From Steinernema hermaphroditum (lineage: Eukaryota; Nematoda; Chromadorea; Rhabditida; Steinernematidae): a stretch of DNA of 64,000 nt. A program made the position numbers and the translations under genes. The stretch lies in assembly GCA_030435675.1 (NCBI GenBank), contig CM059621.1, positions 15,562,001-15,626,000 on the forward strand, in the 5' to 3' direction. The notes beneath the pieces are model-generated. The model saw only the letters and a program-made list of their open reading frames with translations, made no database searches and was not told the DNA's origin. This document shows, in pieces, positions 1 through 10,959 of the stretch (position 1 is the first letter of the stretch; each line of letters opens with the position of its first letter).

Positions 1-3000
1 CGTTCGCATTCGGAGAGAAGCACCTTCAATGTGCTCGGAGTCATGGTAAGCGTGCGATCTGTTTCAACAATGGCCAGGTGCAAGTTCTGGACCAAAAAAG
101 TACGGGACAGTTCATGGGCCGTAGGTCCAAGTGCATCCAGAGTACAGTACATCCATTCCATTCAGCGTATGTATGCGGAGAGGTGGTGACCATTGTTTCT
201 CAAAAATTCTGAAAAAATCTTTCCTTATTTCAATTACACTCATCTCACCTGTAATAAACGTGATCTCTCTTCGTAGAGACGTGATGATTCGCGGCCAATG
301 CAGCCAAAAAGCAGAAAAAGAGTCCATTTTCGGACAGGGAGGAGGAGAAGTCGCTACTTGCAGCATTATTAATTGAATTATCCGCACTTTGCGGTGAAGA
401 CTCGTGATCATTTTATTAAAATTTGCAGAATTACTTCCTAACCAGGCATCACTTCTGGCAGGCCATCTAGAAAATATAATAAGTATGGATAGCTAAGTTT
501 CTATGGTTCCGTTACCGAAAAATGTGATTGAAGAAACGTCCAGGCATTACTTCTGGATCATTCTTGTTGTCGTCGTGGCAGACATCATCATTTCATTATT
601 ACATTCTGTAGCAGTCGTTTCAGTACTCCGCATTTCTAAACCATTGAATGTAATGAGATGGCTGAAATTTCGCTACCAAAGACGTTGAGGAGAAGGAGAG
701 AAACTGGTCCAGGGATCAGGTCTGGATCCAGTTCAGATGAATACTTTATTTAATGCTGCGGAATCCGCAGAAGGGAGAAGGTGAGGTTCTGGGCCACTAA
801 TCACGGCTGGTGGCAACCTGCAAAGAATGCCATTCAATGTGCTGTGCCAGATAGGATTACCATGGGAGATGGAGATGAATAGGGACAAAAATGATTGGGT
901 TTTTTCTTCCTTGGGGTCACAGAAATCGTCGTGGGAATAAGAGTTTCAGTAGATTCAAAAAGCATTCAAACAAATGTATGAGGAGGTCAGGTCTTCTTCA
1001 AAGAATCTAAAAAAGAATTTTAATATTTAATTACAACGTTCCACACCTACACCTCTCGGAGACATAAAGCTGATCCAGGTACCGATTCTGGATAGTTTCA
1101 GGTCAATGCGTAGATGGTGTTGAATCTTCTCGAAACGGCGGGTTTGTTCACGTGATGGGGTCCAGAGTGAGAAAGAAGTGGATTCGCTGTTCTTAATGTT
1201 AAACTTCGGTTGTTTCGAGTTGGAGTGACTGACCATCAGAATCGCTCTTCTAAAAACAAAGAGTTCTTTATGTCAGAATTCTTTCTTTTCCCTCTAATTT
1301 AAGGCAGCAACACATATGCTTATGGTTGAGGTCAGTACTCGGAGATCAACTTGAGACAAGACAACAGCGTCAATTTCGATGAGTGTCAATGAGTTCTCTT
1401 GAAGCAAGCTTATGTTTAGTTCGCATACGTCCTAGACCTAGGCTTGGTTCCGGCTTAGCCCCATGCCGGTGTGGCGGCAACACCGCTAAAGAAGACCGTA
1501 ATCTTACGGGATCTTACTGGCACCCTGCCGGCGTCTTATCTCAACAAGCGAAGCGAGATTATAGCCTACACCTGGGCGTGATTTAGGCTCCCACTTAGGC
1601 TCATTTAGGTGGATTTTAAGCGAGCCCAAAGTTCGACCCCTGCAGTCTTCATAAAATCTAGTTAACTTCCTTTTCCAGACACGTTTAATCTTAATAGCTT
1701 CGTATTCGCATGATTAAAACAACTATCAGCACACCCCACTTCAGTATACACTGCGACTCGCCGACAAAAAAACATGTTTTCAAGCGATTATTGTTTGTTC
1801 TTTTGTCCTTTTCACAACGTTATTGAGCGATTGAGCATAAAATGGTCGTCGACCGCGACCGTCAACGAAACCATATCAACCGCGATCACATTTCCACCGA
1901 ATACGGTTATCAATACAGAGATTGAAGCAGGCCAGTCTATCTCTTCTCTGGACAACCCATGTTTATCGTTTTCGCACCTATGTTGATTACAAAAATATAC
2001 TACAAATATAATAAAAATATACGACTCCTGCTATGTAATCAAAGCTATATATAGTCTTTTAAGGGCCATTTTAGAAGGTACCTCTCTGTTGGGGGCTTGC
2101 CCAAATATCCCGTCTTCCTCGCCCACATAAAGACCTCCGATACAGTATTCTATTATTGGGTTGATGCATAATAAATGAGCCTTTTTGAAAGTAGATATTT
2201 ATTACCAAAAAGGCACACAATCTAATCAAGGTATTTGCCGCTAGCATCAGCAACTTCAGCCCACTTTATGGCCCGCATTTGGATTCCTCGTTCGTAGAGT
2301 ACCCGAGGTTTAAAATCGAAAAATGGTTTTGGTCAAATTTTCGACCTCTTCACCTTATTCTCAGTGGCTTTCTCTGATATCTTCATTTACGGACGCGTAC
2401 AGATGACAGTAAGATAGAGCTAACAGAGCTCTATACGAACAACGAACATGAGTCTCACAGCTCAAAGTGGAGAGCCTTTGTGGGGGTCAACTTGAAAATA
2501 CACGGCCTCGGAGAGTCGTATTTTTTAGGAATACAAGGGCCATTTTTTCTACATTTGGCCTCTTTTTCCTTAAAGTAGAAATGAGCTCGTGAAGTCACTA
2601 TGTGGGCATGATAGCTGTGAGCGATGGCTATCTGCTGCATGTCCCCGTTCCCTGTTATAGTACTTAACCATTTGGAAACATTGGAGTTGATGGAACATGG
2701 TGATCCGAAACGGCCATCTTTTTGAGTTAGCCCATGCTGTGATATACGACGACCGCAGCGGTAGGTGCATTCAATAGGCAAGAACCAAGGATGTACGTGG
2801 TAGAAGGCAGTCACCGTCCATCACACAAATGCTACCATAGGAAGTCCATACATCACTTCGTATTTCGCCATCTCGAGGTGCCAAAAAATGATCATAAAAA
2901 CAAAATAGACCCCCAACATCAAGAGGAATGTAACGGACAAGCCGCCAATGATGATGTAGAGTGAGAGCTAAATGTACTCAACAACGCACCAATCAATTAT

Positions 3001-3064
3001 ACCCCAGGAGTAAATATTGTAAAAATAAAGGATGTTTACCAAGGGGCTCATTTTCAATGCATCA
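1..3064. other. Gene-free, AT-rich sequence
   Basis: No frame longer than about 120 codons shows coding character. A GC-rich block at 1430-1650 ends in AGTTCGACCCCTGCAG, which resembles a tRNA B box, but no matching A box or cloverleaf could be drawn. A 61-codon frame at 503-688 has a hydrophobic stretch but no other support. Confidence 0.4.
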
Positions 3065-3480
3065 ACCCAATAGATTCTGCCAAGTCTAGCGCTTTTTAAC
3101 TTTTAATAAGAACACACGATCATAAAGTGGAAGAACCCACTGCCGATGACCTTATAATGGCACAAAAAAAACCTGGGATTTCTTTGCGATTGCTATCAAG
3201 TGTGCACATGGCTCTGTATACTAAACTAACCTGTTAAATGTTAACCTGTTATTTGAACTGATTGAACTGATCAAAAATTTGAATGAAACATGCGAACAAT
3301 CATTACAAATTTGTATAGGAAGGAAGGAATTACTGTGGAAACCCTGGCGCGGCTCGTAGAAAATCTTTATTAGATTCAGCCAAGTCCAGCGTTTTTGATC
3401 GTTCATAAGAGCACACGGTCGTAAAACGGAAAAACAGGGTTCTCCGCTGCCGATGACCTTACAATGGACTTTTTGTTTAT
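3065..3480. repeat. Direct repeat pair, about 100 bp at 300 bp spacing
   Basis: The stretch from GATTCTGCCAAGTCTAGCG to CTGCCGATGACCTTATAATGG (about 3067-3150) recurs at about 3375-3465 with some 20% difference. No coding frame is evident in either copy. Confidence 0.65.
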
Positions 3481-4087
3481 ATACACATCCATCGGATTAT
3501 CTTCTGACTTATCTTCCGTCAATACATTCATGGGAAAAGCTGACAATTTTCCATGGACTACTAGACTAATTGCAAAAATGTTTTCAAGAAATGTCACTTT
3601 TGAACAAGCAACTTCTTCTTTGCTTTATAAATGAACCGTACAATAGCTTCTCTCAACGCTCAACCTCATATGTATAGCTGTGGAAGCGCAAAAAACTTAC
3701 ATTCCACACGTCGGCTTCCCACTGGAGACGCCATCCCGCAGCCACCTTCCACCGAGCCGTCCAGCCACTCCAACTGCGGCGGAAAAGCGTCGCCATCCTA
3801 TCACAACGGCGAATCGATAGTGTTTTGGATTCGTCGCACATTCGTCACGTGCGAAAGAGATGGTGTTTTGTGGAGAAGCGGTGGCGTTGGGGAGGCTGTG
3901 GCGCCGTCCTATGGCTCGTCGATAAGAACCGAGTGTCGGTCATTTGCATAAAAATTGCGATCCAAAGCTCAAAAATAGTGCAATCAAAAGGCATTTGACC
4001 CACCTGTCAGGTGATCTAACATTCTAAGCTAATGTGACCACTTAAACAGGGCATCAAGGAGAAAGAAAAGACGAGAATACAAGGCTA
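3481..4087. other. Gene-free segment with a GC-rich patch
   Basis: The 3690-3950 block is GC-rich and Pro/Ser-coding in several frames on both strands. No splice-consistent model or family match was found. Confidence 0.3.
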
Positions 4088-4603
4088 TAAGGCAAAAATA
4101 TCAGAAATTTGCTAAAAGGTGTCTAGCATTCAAACAACCAAGATGTATACAGGAACCTGCTCGGTATGTCTCCTTTCAGAGAAATGTGCTGTCGTTGAAG
4201 AAAGCTCAAAAATTTTGATTCAATCATTTCGATAAAAATTCGGTGTAACATACACAAACGTAAGTGACAATCTCGGAGTCAAAAATATCAGAAATTCGGT
4301 AAAAGGCGTTAATCACTCGGATAAGCAAGATGAATTCTGAATCTTCCGCTGTGATTCGCGAAATTCTTAACATGACACCAGAGGTGGGACGCAAAAATAC
4401 AGAGTACGTGCAATGTTTTGTAACGTATATCATTTTGAGATCACAGAGTTCTGCTCCCTTATCGAGGAACAAATTAAAAACAAAAATCATTGTCTAACAA
4501 TTTAACATAAAAGTGAGTAGTGGAACAGGGCATTGAGTATCACTCCCAAAAATATCAGAAATTCGCTAAAAGGTGTCTAGCACTCAAACAAACCAGATCT
4601 ATA
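4088..4603. repeat. Three diverged direct repeats, the third holding the mariner
   Basis: Copies at about 4093-4155, 4278-4335 and 4548-4603 share CAAAAATATCAGAAATT, GCTAAAAGGTGTCTAGCA and a following AAGATGTATAC/AGATCTATAC. The third is interrupted at its TA by the mariner; the first is the uninterrupted form. Confidence 0.65.
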
Positions 4604-4658
4604 CAGGGTGTTCCATAAGTTCTGTAACGCCCAAAACGGAGCATATCTCGCCGAAAAT

Positions 4659-5290
4659 TCAACGGATTCGCGCGAAAATTGGTATACCTATAAAAGAGAA
4701 CCAGGAGAACAACAATCTAGAACGATTGTTCGAAATCACCATTTTAAGCGGAAAAAAGGATTGGAGAAGTTTCTTAAAAATTTTCGTCGTGGTCACGAGC
4801 ACCTCATTCTCCAAAAATCCATAGATGTAATAGTCCAGCGGATTCAGGTCGGGGCTAGTGGAGGGCCACATGTCCTTGTTCCACTAACTTGGTGCAGATC
4901 TGTTTCGAGACCTCCATGGATAATTTCGATCTATGCGCCTGGGCCCGGTCCTGCTGGAGCATCTAGTTCTTGTTTATGAAGTGCTCCTGAGTGAAACTTG
5001 CCACTTATAGATTTCCGATAGATTTCCGAGTTAATCCTGAGACGTTTTTCAATAAAAACGGGTATCGTTCGGCCCATCCCTTCTATTTTGGCCCATATCT
5101 TGACGGACTTCTGTGGGAAGTGGCTTTTTTTGAACTCAACAGATCGATGAGAACCTGTTTCACGAATAAGTCGCTCGTTATGCTGATTTAAGAATGGTTT
5201 GATCGGAAAAATTTGCTCACTCGTGAAAAGCGGTAGGAAGATTCCTCTGCTCGTGGCCACGGCGAAGAATTTTGGTTCTCTTTTATACAC
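4659..5290 (-). pseudogene. Mariner transposase fragment (C-terminal catalytic part, frameshifted)
   Basis: Two minus-strand frames carry diagnostic mariner segments. One has FTSEQIFPIKPFLNQHNERL, FPQKSVKIWAKIEG and TIPVFIEKRLRIN, leading to a remnant of the QDxAPAH region. The other has MWPSTSPDLNPLDYYIYGFL, containing the third catalytic Asp. The N-terminal DNA-binding half and the first catalytic region are absent, and a frameshift separates the two segments near 4900, so it cannot be active. Confidence 0.8.
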
Positions 5291-6894
5291 TGCAGCGCAA
5301 AGCTATAGGGTCACCCCGCTGTGTTTCTGGCTCTGTCACTTTCCGCATCTGTCCGGAGAAACCGGCATGCGCATGTGGTAGACCGTCCACGAAAACGCAG
5401 GGAATGCCACTTTCCCCGGAAACATATGCACACACCAGGGGGCTACGGCAGGTAGAACTTTCCAGTGTACCGTTTTACCTGTGCAAAATTATAGGGTCAC
5501 TTCCGTATTTCGCGTGAATTTCGCTATTTTCCTCGCGTTTTTTTGCCCGTTTTCTTTTAATTGACTTCTATTCAGATGTTTATCAACCGTGCCGCGCGGA
5601 ACGAAGCTCTCGGGAGAGCAAAAGGCGGCAATTTCGGCGCTTTACAAGACCACCTCCTCGATTCATCGAATCGGCTCCGAAGTTCACCGAAACCAGCACG
5701 TGGAGTGCCAATTTTTGTTTCTAGTGAACGGGTAGGGCTCTGTAATAGGGATGTCGCGCTCGCCGGTCGTAGCTGCGCGCGAGAAGCACTTGATAGCGCG
5801 CATTGGTTCCATGTCTACGATAGATTGTAAGAGGTTCGTGGAGAATTCTGCAGAATTTTCAGTTGAATTGCCGTCGAAGTGCAATGAATCGCGTGCGAAG
5901 CGGAAGTCAGTGGTCAAGCAGCACGTTTTGATAATCATTTGAACCGATTTGCGTTGAAACGGGAGCGCTTCAGAGCTTCCCAAACGAACTGAACGCGATC
6001 CAAAACAAAACGCTTCCACAGCTGAAGTTTCCTCCGCAGAATGGACGTTCTTGTCGTTCCAAACACTCCGAAATGTATTCTTCCGTCCAGCAAGCGCTGT
6101 TCCATCTGTTCGGATCCGAAACAAACAGCTGAAATTGAAAAAATCAAGATCATTCATCAGTTCACATTTGCATACCTGTGTCCAGACTCGACTCAGATTG
6201 TTTCTGGCGTAGTCCAAACGATGCATCTTCTGGGCGGCGGTCAAACAGGGCGCATTCGATCGTTCATTGTTCCACCGTGCATTCCACTCCTGATTCATTG
6301 CACTTCGACGGCAATTCAACTGAAAATTCTGCAGAATTCTCCACGAACCTCTTACAATCTATCGTAGACATGGAACCAATGCGCGCTATCAAGTGCTTCT
6401 CGCGCGCAGCTACGACCGGCGAGCGCGACATCCCTATTACAGAGCCCTACCCGTTCACTAGAAACAAAAATTGGCACTCCACGTGCTGGTTTCGGTGAAC
6501 TTCGGAGCCGATTCGATGAATCGAGGAGGTGGTCTTGTAAAGCGCCGAAATTGCCGCCTTTTGCTCTCCCGAGAGCTTCGTTCCGCGCGGCACGGTTGAT
6601 AAACATCTGAATAGAAGTCAATTAAAAGAAAACAAGCAAAAAAACGCGAGAAAAATAGCGAAATTCACGCGAAATACGGAAGTGACCCTATAATTTTGCA
6701 CAGGTAAAACGGTACACTGGAAAGTTCTACCTGCCGTAGCCCCCTAATGAGTGCATGTGTTTCCGGGGAAAGTGGCGTTCCCTGCGTTTGAGTGGACGGT
6801 CTACCACATGCGCATGCCGGTTTCTCCGGGCAGATGCGGAAAGTGACAGAGCCAGAAACACAGCGGGGTGACCCTATAGCTTTGCGCTGCAGTG
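5288..6894. mobile_element. Foldback element: two 603-bp inverted arms with TA duplication
   Basis: The left arm (5288-5890) and right arm (6292-6894) are near-identical inverted copies, with only scattered mismatches (for example near 5390/6790 and 5430/6745), separated by about 400 bp. It starts CACTGCAGCGCAAAGC and is flanked by TA. The inverted copy of the mariner end at 4683-4700 still shows the uninterrupted site, proving insertion. The spacer has a decayed minus-strand frame with QKMHRLDYARNNLS, reminiscent of a Tc1-like transposase, so the element may be a Tc1/mariner-superfamily derivative. Confidence 0.8.
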
Positions 6895-6964
6895 TAGGTA
6901 TACCAATTTTCGCGCGAATCCGTTGAATTGAACCGCGAAACAAACTTATGGAACACCCTGTACA

Positions 6965-7130
6965 GTAGCCAGTGGCCACCTCTTCGATGTTCCGCCCACA
7001 GCCCCCAGCGCGTCCGGAGAAGACAAGGTCCGGAGCCGCCGAGGAGCCTAAGCAACTCGATGCCGGAGCCGAGCAGGTCGCCGAAGATACGACTGCAGGA
7101 GAAGAGAGCACCGCTGCCAATGAAGTGATA
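6965..7130 (+). other. GC-rich patch, possible exon
   Basis: Immediately right of the mariner a GC-rich, codon-like stretch reads MFRPQPPARPEKTRSGAAEE and continues acidic and Ala/Glu-rich before running into AT-rich DNA at a GTGATA. It has coding-like composition against an AT-rich background, but no family, no clear partner exons and an equally open opposite strand. Similar isolated patches lie at 3690-3950 and 11330-11464. Confidence 0.25.
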
Positions 7131-7332
7131 TACCTACCAAGATGTATTATAAATATCTCATATGTATCTAATAATGATGTATTGCATTTTATACTTATTG
7201 TATTATATTTATGAATAAACAATTTAAACCCAAATGTAACACCTTAGTGGCGAGCAAACGGGACCATTAGTCACTATGGGATAGCAATTATACAAAGGAG
7301 CATAACACGAAACAATTACCGTAACCCATGGT

Positions 7333-7665
7333 ACCAGCATAAGGGGTGCTTGAACTGCCAGCTGATACGGAATTCATCTAGCTCCACACGTATGCACTCA
7401 GATCCAAAATTGCAGAATGCTAGGGTCTTGCACGGAGACAAAAGTGGTATCAAGAGTATCCCCTATGGGCCCCTTATGCTGGGGTCCCCCTTATGGGGTC
7501 ACGGTACCTCTAGTAATGGGGATACCTGATGGATAGCCCCAAATACCCAGAGTGCTGGTGCTTGAACTGTCAGTCGATAGAACAGTCCTTGAGCTACTCG
7601 CTGATGCCCTCAGACTCAAAATTGCAGAATGCGCGGGATTTGCACGGAGGCAAAACTGGTCGTCC
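7333..7665. repeat. Direct repeat pair, about 120 bp
   Basis: GGTGCTTGAACTGCCAG to TTGCACGGAGACAAAAGTGG (7338-7450) recurs at 7557-7660. CAAAATTGCAGAATGC is the best conserved block. Surrounding DNA to 8076 has no gene-like frame. Confidence 0.6.
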
Positions 7666-8084
7666 CAGGACCCCACTTATGCAATAGCTCCCACTCCAAG
7701 AGCCACTATAACCATGTGCTATCACATAATTGGCCCGCTTAGGGGTGCAAAATGCTCCCCATAAAATCCCGAACACGTAGACATTGCCAGAATACACGTA
7801 TTATTGGGAGAAATACTCAAAAAACCCCAACAATTATACGATCATCGGCATTTATCGAGGAATCAGGTAAATAGACCTACAGTACCCAGTGATACATACA
7901 ATAGGGGTACACGAGATATTACAAGACACAAGAGAAGATGGGCTACAAGACGATACCCTCAGATCCACGAATACTCCATAACAAGTCCACAAATCCCAAA
8001 ATCACAAAGTCGATATACCCTCTCCCGCCGACACTATCGGCACCCGCAATAGCTTTTTTGCTAGCTAGAATTTTGCCAACAATG

Positions 8085-8405
8085 GAGAGATGGGAACTGA
8101 GCCGGAGCCTCTGAGCCGAGCCGGCTCGGACCACCCGCCTCGGCTCGGCTCGTGAAACCCGAGCCGGGGCCGGTCATATATACTAGGGAAAATTTCGACC
8201 GTTCGCGGGGAGCGGTAACCGACGACGAGAGAAAATCGGATGCCTGTGGCTCCGCCGCTGTATGACAATTGTCTCTCGTCGTCTGTGCTCTTATTACCGA
8301 TCCCCACGAACGGTCGAAATTTTCCCTAGTATATATGGCTGGGCCCCGGCGCATGCTCGGGCTCGGCTCCGGCTAACCGAGCCGCGAGTCGAGTTCCCAT
8401 CTCTG
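8085..8405. mobile_element. hAT-type MITE with 8-bp target duplication
   Basis: A 321 bp palindromic element begins GAGAGATGGGAACT and ends with the reverse complement of CAGAGATGGGAACT. It is flanked on both sides by CAACAATG (8077-8084 and 8406-8413). Eight-base duplications and CAGNGATGGG-like ends are typical of hAT transposons, and the lack of any transposase frame makes it non-autonomous. The arms are long and GC-rich (8130-8210 pairs with 8280-8390). The right target copy contains the start codon of the SprT-like ORF. Confidence 0.8.
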
Positions 8406-8410
8406 CAACA

Positions 8411-9082
8411 ATGCCTTTCGAGTCTATTGATTACCCATGGGTTGACTCTAGTGTTGAAAAGCTGTCCAGAGATGATTTTCTGAGGAGATCTAGGGCTATT
8501 CTATCTCCATTCTCAGTTAACTCTGCAACTCTCCAGGCGAAGATGCAGAAACTTGTGTCGCAATGCGAGCGTTGGTTCTTGCGACGTAACGTGTTGTCTA
8601 CCTTACGGGACAAAGCACGAGTAATTGTAACTACCAACGGGGAAGACGGTTTGCACTTTAAGAAGACCAAATCTGGTGCAGTAATGCGCAGACAGGGACA
8701 GAAAGTGGTGGAATTCTGTACCTGGTGTGAAACCGGCTGGTGGGCTAGTCTGAACGACGACAATGGAGTCCCCATTGAATCCACTCGGCAGTCTCGCAGA
8801 ATGGAATTTAAATTGGGGCCCATCAAACACCTCTGGGCAATGGTGCAGGATCCAAATGTCGATTACGACTTTGATCAGCTAGTCAATCAGCTGTTCTGCA
8901 CCGCCATTCATGAGCTGTGCCATTGTATCCAAAATAAAGGCAGACTCGATGCTGTAAAGGGTAAGGGAGCCAAGTGTGGACCCGCAGAAGTCCATGGCCC
9001 CGAATTCTAAGCACTTCGGCAACGCTGTTTGGACATGACTGACAAAGTTGGTGAACGGATTATCCAGATAGAGGAGTTCTAG
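8411..9082 (+). pseudogene. SprT-like zinc metalloprotease ORF with an in-frame stop
   Basis: An ATG at 8411 opens 199 codons. Residues 167-171 are HELCH, an HExxH zinc-binding motif in the context FCTAIHELCHCIQNKGR, and residues 195-199 are HGPEF, the position where SprT-family proteases carry the third metal ligand (His-Gly-Pro-x-Phe). A TAA at 9008 interrupts just after HGPEF, but the same frame continues ALRQRCLDMTDKVGERIIQI to a TAG at 9080, so the stop looks like a disabling mutation of a longer domain. An HExxH...HGPEF pair is known from SprT/Spartan DNA-protein crosslink proteases. A hAT MITE abuts the ATG, and the first ~110 bp recur at 10288 behind a reverse-transcriptase fragment. 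It is probably a decayed element-borne or captured gene. Confidence 0.55.
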
Positions 9083-9363
9083 GCTGGCACTAGTCGGGAA
9101 CAGTACAGGATTAAACGAGCCTGCTGTATAATTTTTGGAAACTCTCTTTTGAGAGTCACAATCAACCACGCCACGTATTATATCACCGGCAGCCTTGAAT
9201 CATCAAGAATCACCTCGCCAAACCATACCAGTAACAATGAGTAGACTCGCCCACTACACGGGCTTAGTACTTCGAGGCTACAGAAGTTATAAAACGTAGC
9301 CGAGTCTTCTTAAGTCGACTCGATACTTGAGCGCTATATGATAGTATAAGAGCGTAAAACTAA

Positions 9364-10270
9364 ATGGCTCATCCAAGGAAGCCCATTCCCAAGCCACATG
9401 AATTGCCTAATGACACTCTCAAAGCTTGGATTGGTAATAAAATTAGCCAGGCAATAGAACACATCAATGATGGGAACCTGCGACTACAAAAGACGATTAA
9501 CGCATTATACGTCGCTGCATCAGTTGCTAGTAAATGCATCAATAAAAGCAAAGACTCCAAAAGGAAAGCAATGGAAGAACACCAAGCTAGACTTGAGGAA
9601 GCACTAAAGCGTAAACTTGTACACATAGGAAACATCGAAGGGGCACTCCAAGCCACCAGACTAGGTCAGCCATTGACTAGCGAGCAAAGACAAGCCATTG
9701 CAATGGTTCGAAAGCAGCACAGAGGTTCTCGCTCAACTCACTGGGTTTCACAAATGGAACTATCCCTACAAACAAGAAGAGATGACTATAACAAAGGTAA
9801 ATTGAACGAGGGTAACGCTCGAATAGAACGGATAAAAGTCCGCACAACCAAACAATCTGACCTCAATAAGGGCAAATCCGAAGGTAACATACATCCTACA
9901 AGGATCAGAGACTATTGGATGCAGATTGTTGGCCGCCCACAACCCTTTGAAACTACAGAGTGGCTAAAACAATGGGAATCATCAATAGGCATTAAGCCAC
10001 ACAACACCCCAAATAGAGGGGTATGGACTCTTGATGACCTCAAAGAGATCCTAAGCAAAGCTAGCCCGTGGAAAGCGGCCGGCCCGGATGGAGTGCAAAA
10101 CTGGTGGTGGAAATGGATCCCAGAAGCACAACTAGAAATCCTGATATTTGCAAATGAAAAGCTTCTAACATGGAGAAGCATTCCTGAATGGCTCCCAAAA
10201 GGCAAAGTAGTCCTACTATACAAAAAAGGCAATAAGGAAGACCCGGCCAACTACAGGTCTATCTCCTTGC
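9364..10270 (+). mobile_element. Truncated non-LTR retrotransposon (N-terminal part and start of reverse transcriptase)
   Basis: From the ATG at 9364 a 300-codon frame runs through a basic, helical N-terminal region into the first reverse-transcriptase blocks: SPWKAAGPDGVQNWWWKW (block 0), then EWLPKGKVVLLYKKGNKEDP and NYRSISLLN (block 1). After ISLLN the similarity ends abruptly, and the sequence passes into a second copy of the segment that starts the SprT-like ORF. The catalytic FxDD block, the endonuclease and the rest of the element are missing, so it is dead. The WKAxGPDG pattern is common in retroelements with a restriction-like endonuclease (R2/R4/NeSL type), but the clade cannot be settled from this fragment. 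Confidence 0.8.
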
Positions 10271-10282
10271 TAAATTTATGCC

Positions 10283-10405
10283 ATTTATGCCAACTATGCC
10301 TTTCGAGTCAATCGATTACCCCTGGGTGGACACTGGTGTCAAAAAGCTTACCCGTGCGGATTTTCTGAGGAGATCTAGGGCCATTCTATCTCCATTCTCA
10401 GATAA
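10283..10405 (+). repeat. Second copy of the SprT-ORF 5' segment, uninterrupted by the MITE
   Basis: The sequence from GCCAACTATGCCTTTCGAG onward repeats about 110 bp of 8408-8520 with few changes (the same MPFESIDYPW start). It lacks the hAT insertion, so it shows the ancestral empty site. It breaks off at 10405. Confidence 0.8.
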
Positions 10406-10877
10406 TTAAGTCCGGAGTTCTTCTAGAATTGTATTGGCGGACTTAAAATATACCAAAGGATGCTTAGAACTTGCTCCCAAACAAAATGGAAGTGTAGGAA
10501 TAGGGGACGCCCATCAGCTAATGTAGAAGTTTTACTCAGTGGGAAATCCGTTAATCCATTCACCCTGTGATGTCGGTTAAACGTTCTATAACGGCGACTG
10601 GCATCCGGGGGCGATTATTAAACTCCTATCAAGCATAGAAGTTTCTATGTGAGTCTGAGGATACGGGGAAAATCAACACAGTTACCTGAATGTCTCTAAG
10701 GTAAGTGAAAGTTGATGACCCCCTACGAGCCAGACATGGGGATCCCACAACTTTGCTGCCTGACTGTCTCTAAGGTAGCCCTTGAAGCGTTTGAAGGTCA
10801 TTGCGTTGACTATGCCCCCAGCTTAGAGGTGTTGTGTGATTGGCAACCCGGTGACGGGAAAAATCGCCCTTCAGGGT
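10406..10877. other. Gene-free segment with a duplicated TCTCTAAGGTA motif
   Basis: No credible coding frame was found. The 15-mer family CTGAxTGTCTCTAAGGTA occurs twice (about 10689 and 10761). It resembles the 28S rDNA sequence around the R2 retrotransposon target (CTCTTAAGGTAGCC), although the flanks do not continue as rDNA. It may be the 3' tail of the dead retroelement upstream. Confidence 0.3.
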
Positions 10878-10959
10878 ATACCAATTTTCGCGCGAATCCA
10901 TTGAATGTTCGGCGAGATATGCTCATTTTGAGGTGTTACAGAACTTATGGAACACCCTG
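10878..10959. repeat. Solo mariner terminal repeat
   Basis: GGTATACCAATTTTCGCGCG through GAACTTATGGAACACCCTG, followed by TA, matches the 4604-6960 mariner end at about 90% or better. The flank GTAGCCAGCTCAGTATG then continues as the same repeat that surrounds the empty site at 4143, so both insertions used equivalent targets. Confidence 0.7.

Larger units (their letters stand above)
4604..6960 (-). mobile_element. Mariner relic with TA target duplication, invaded by a foldback element
   Basis: The ends are CAGGGTGTTCCATAAGTT (4604) and its reverse complement at 6960, each flanked by TA. On the minus strand the left part encodes the C-terminal transposase, and the right end carries a 1.6 kb palindromic insertion (5288-6894). 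Subtracting that insertion leaves about 750 bp, so this mariner was internally deleted and non-autonomous. The repeat copy at 4143-4155 (GTATACAGGAACCTGC) matches the uninterrupted target. Confidence 0.8.

Noticed and set aside
1430..1650. GC-rich block with a B-box-like GTTCGACCCC, considered as tRNA or SINE
   Set aside because: No A box at proper spacing and no foldable cloverleaf could be drawn.
5684..6621. Long mirrored frames on both strands at 5.6-6.6 kb
   Set aside because: They are products of the 603-bp inverted arms and are identical on both strands by symmetry; only the spacer hints at a transposase.
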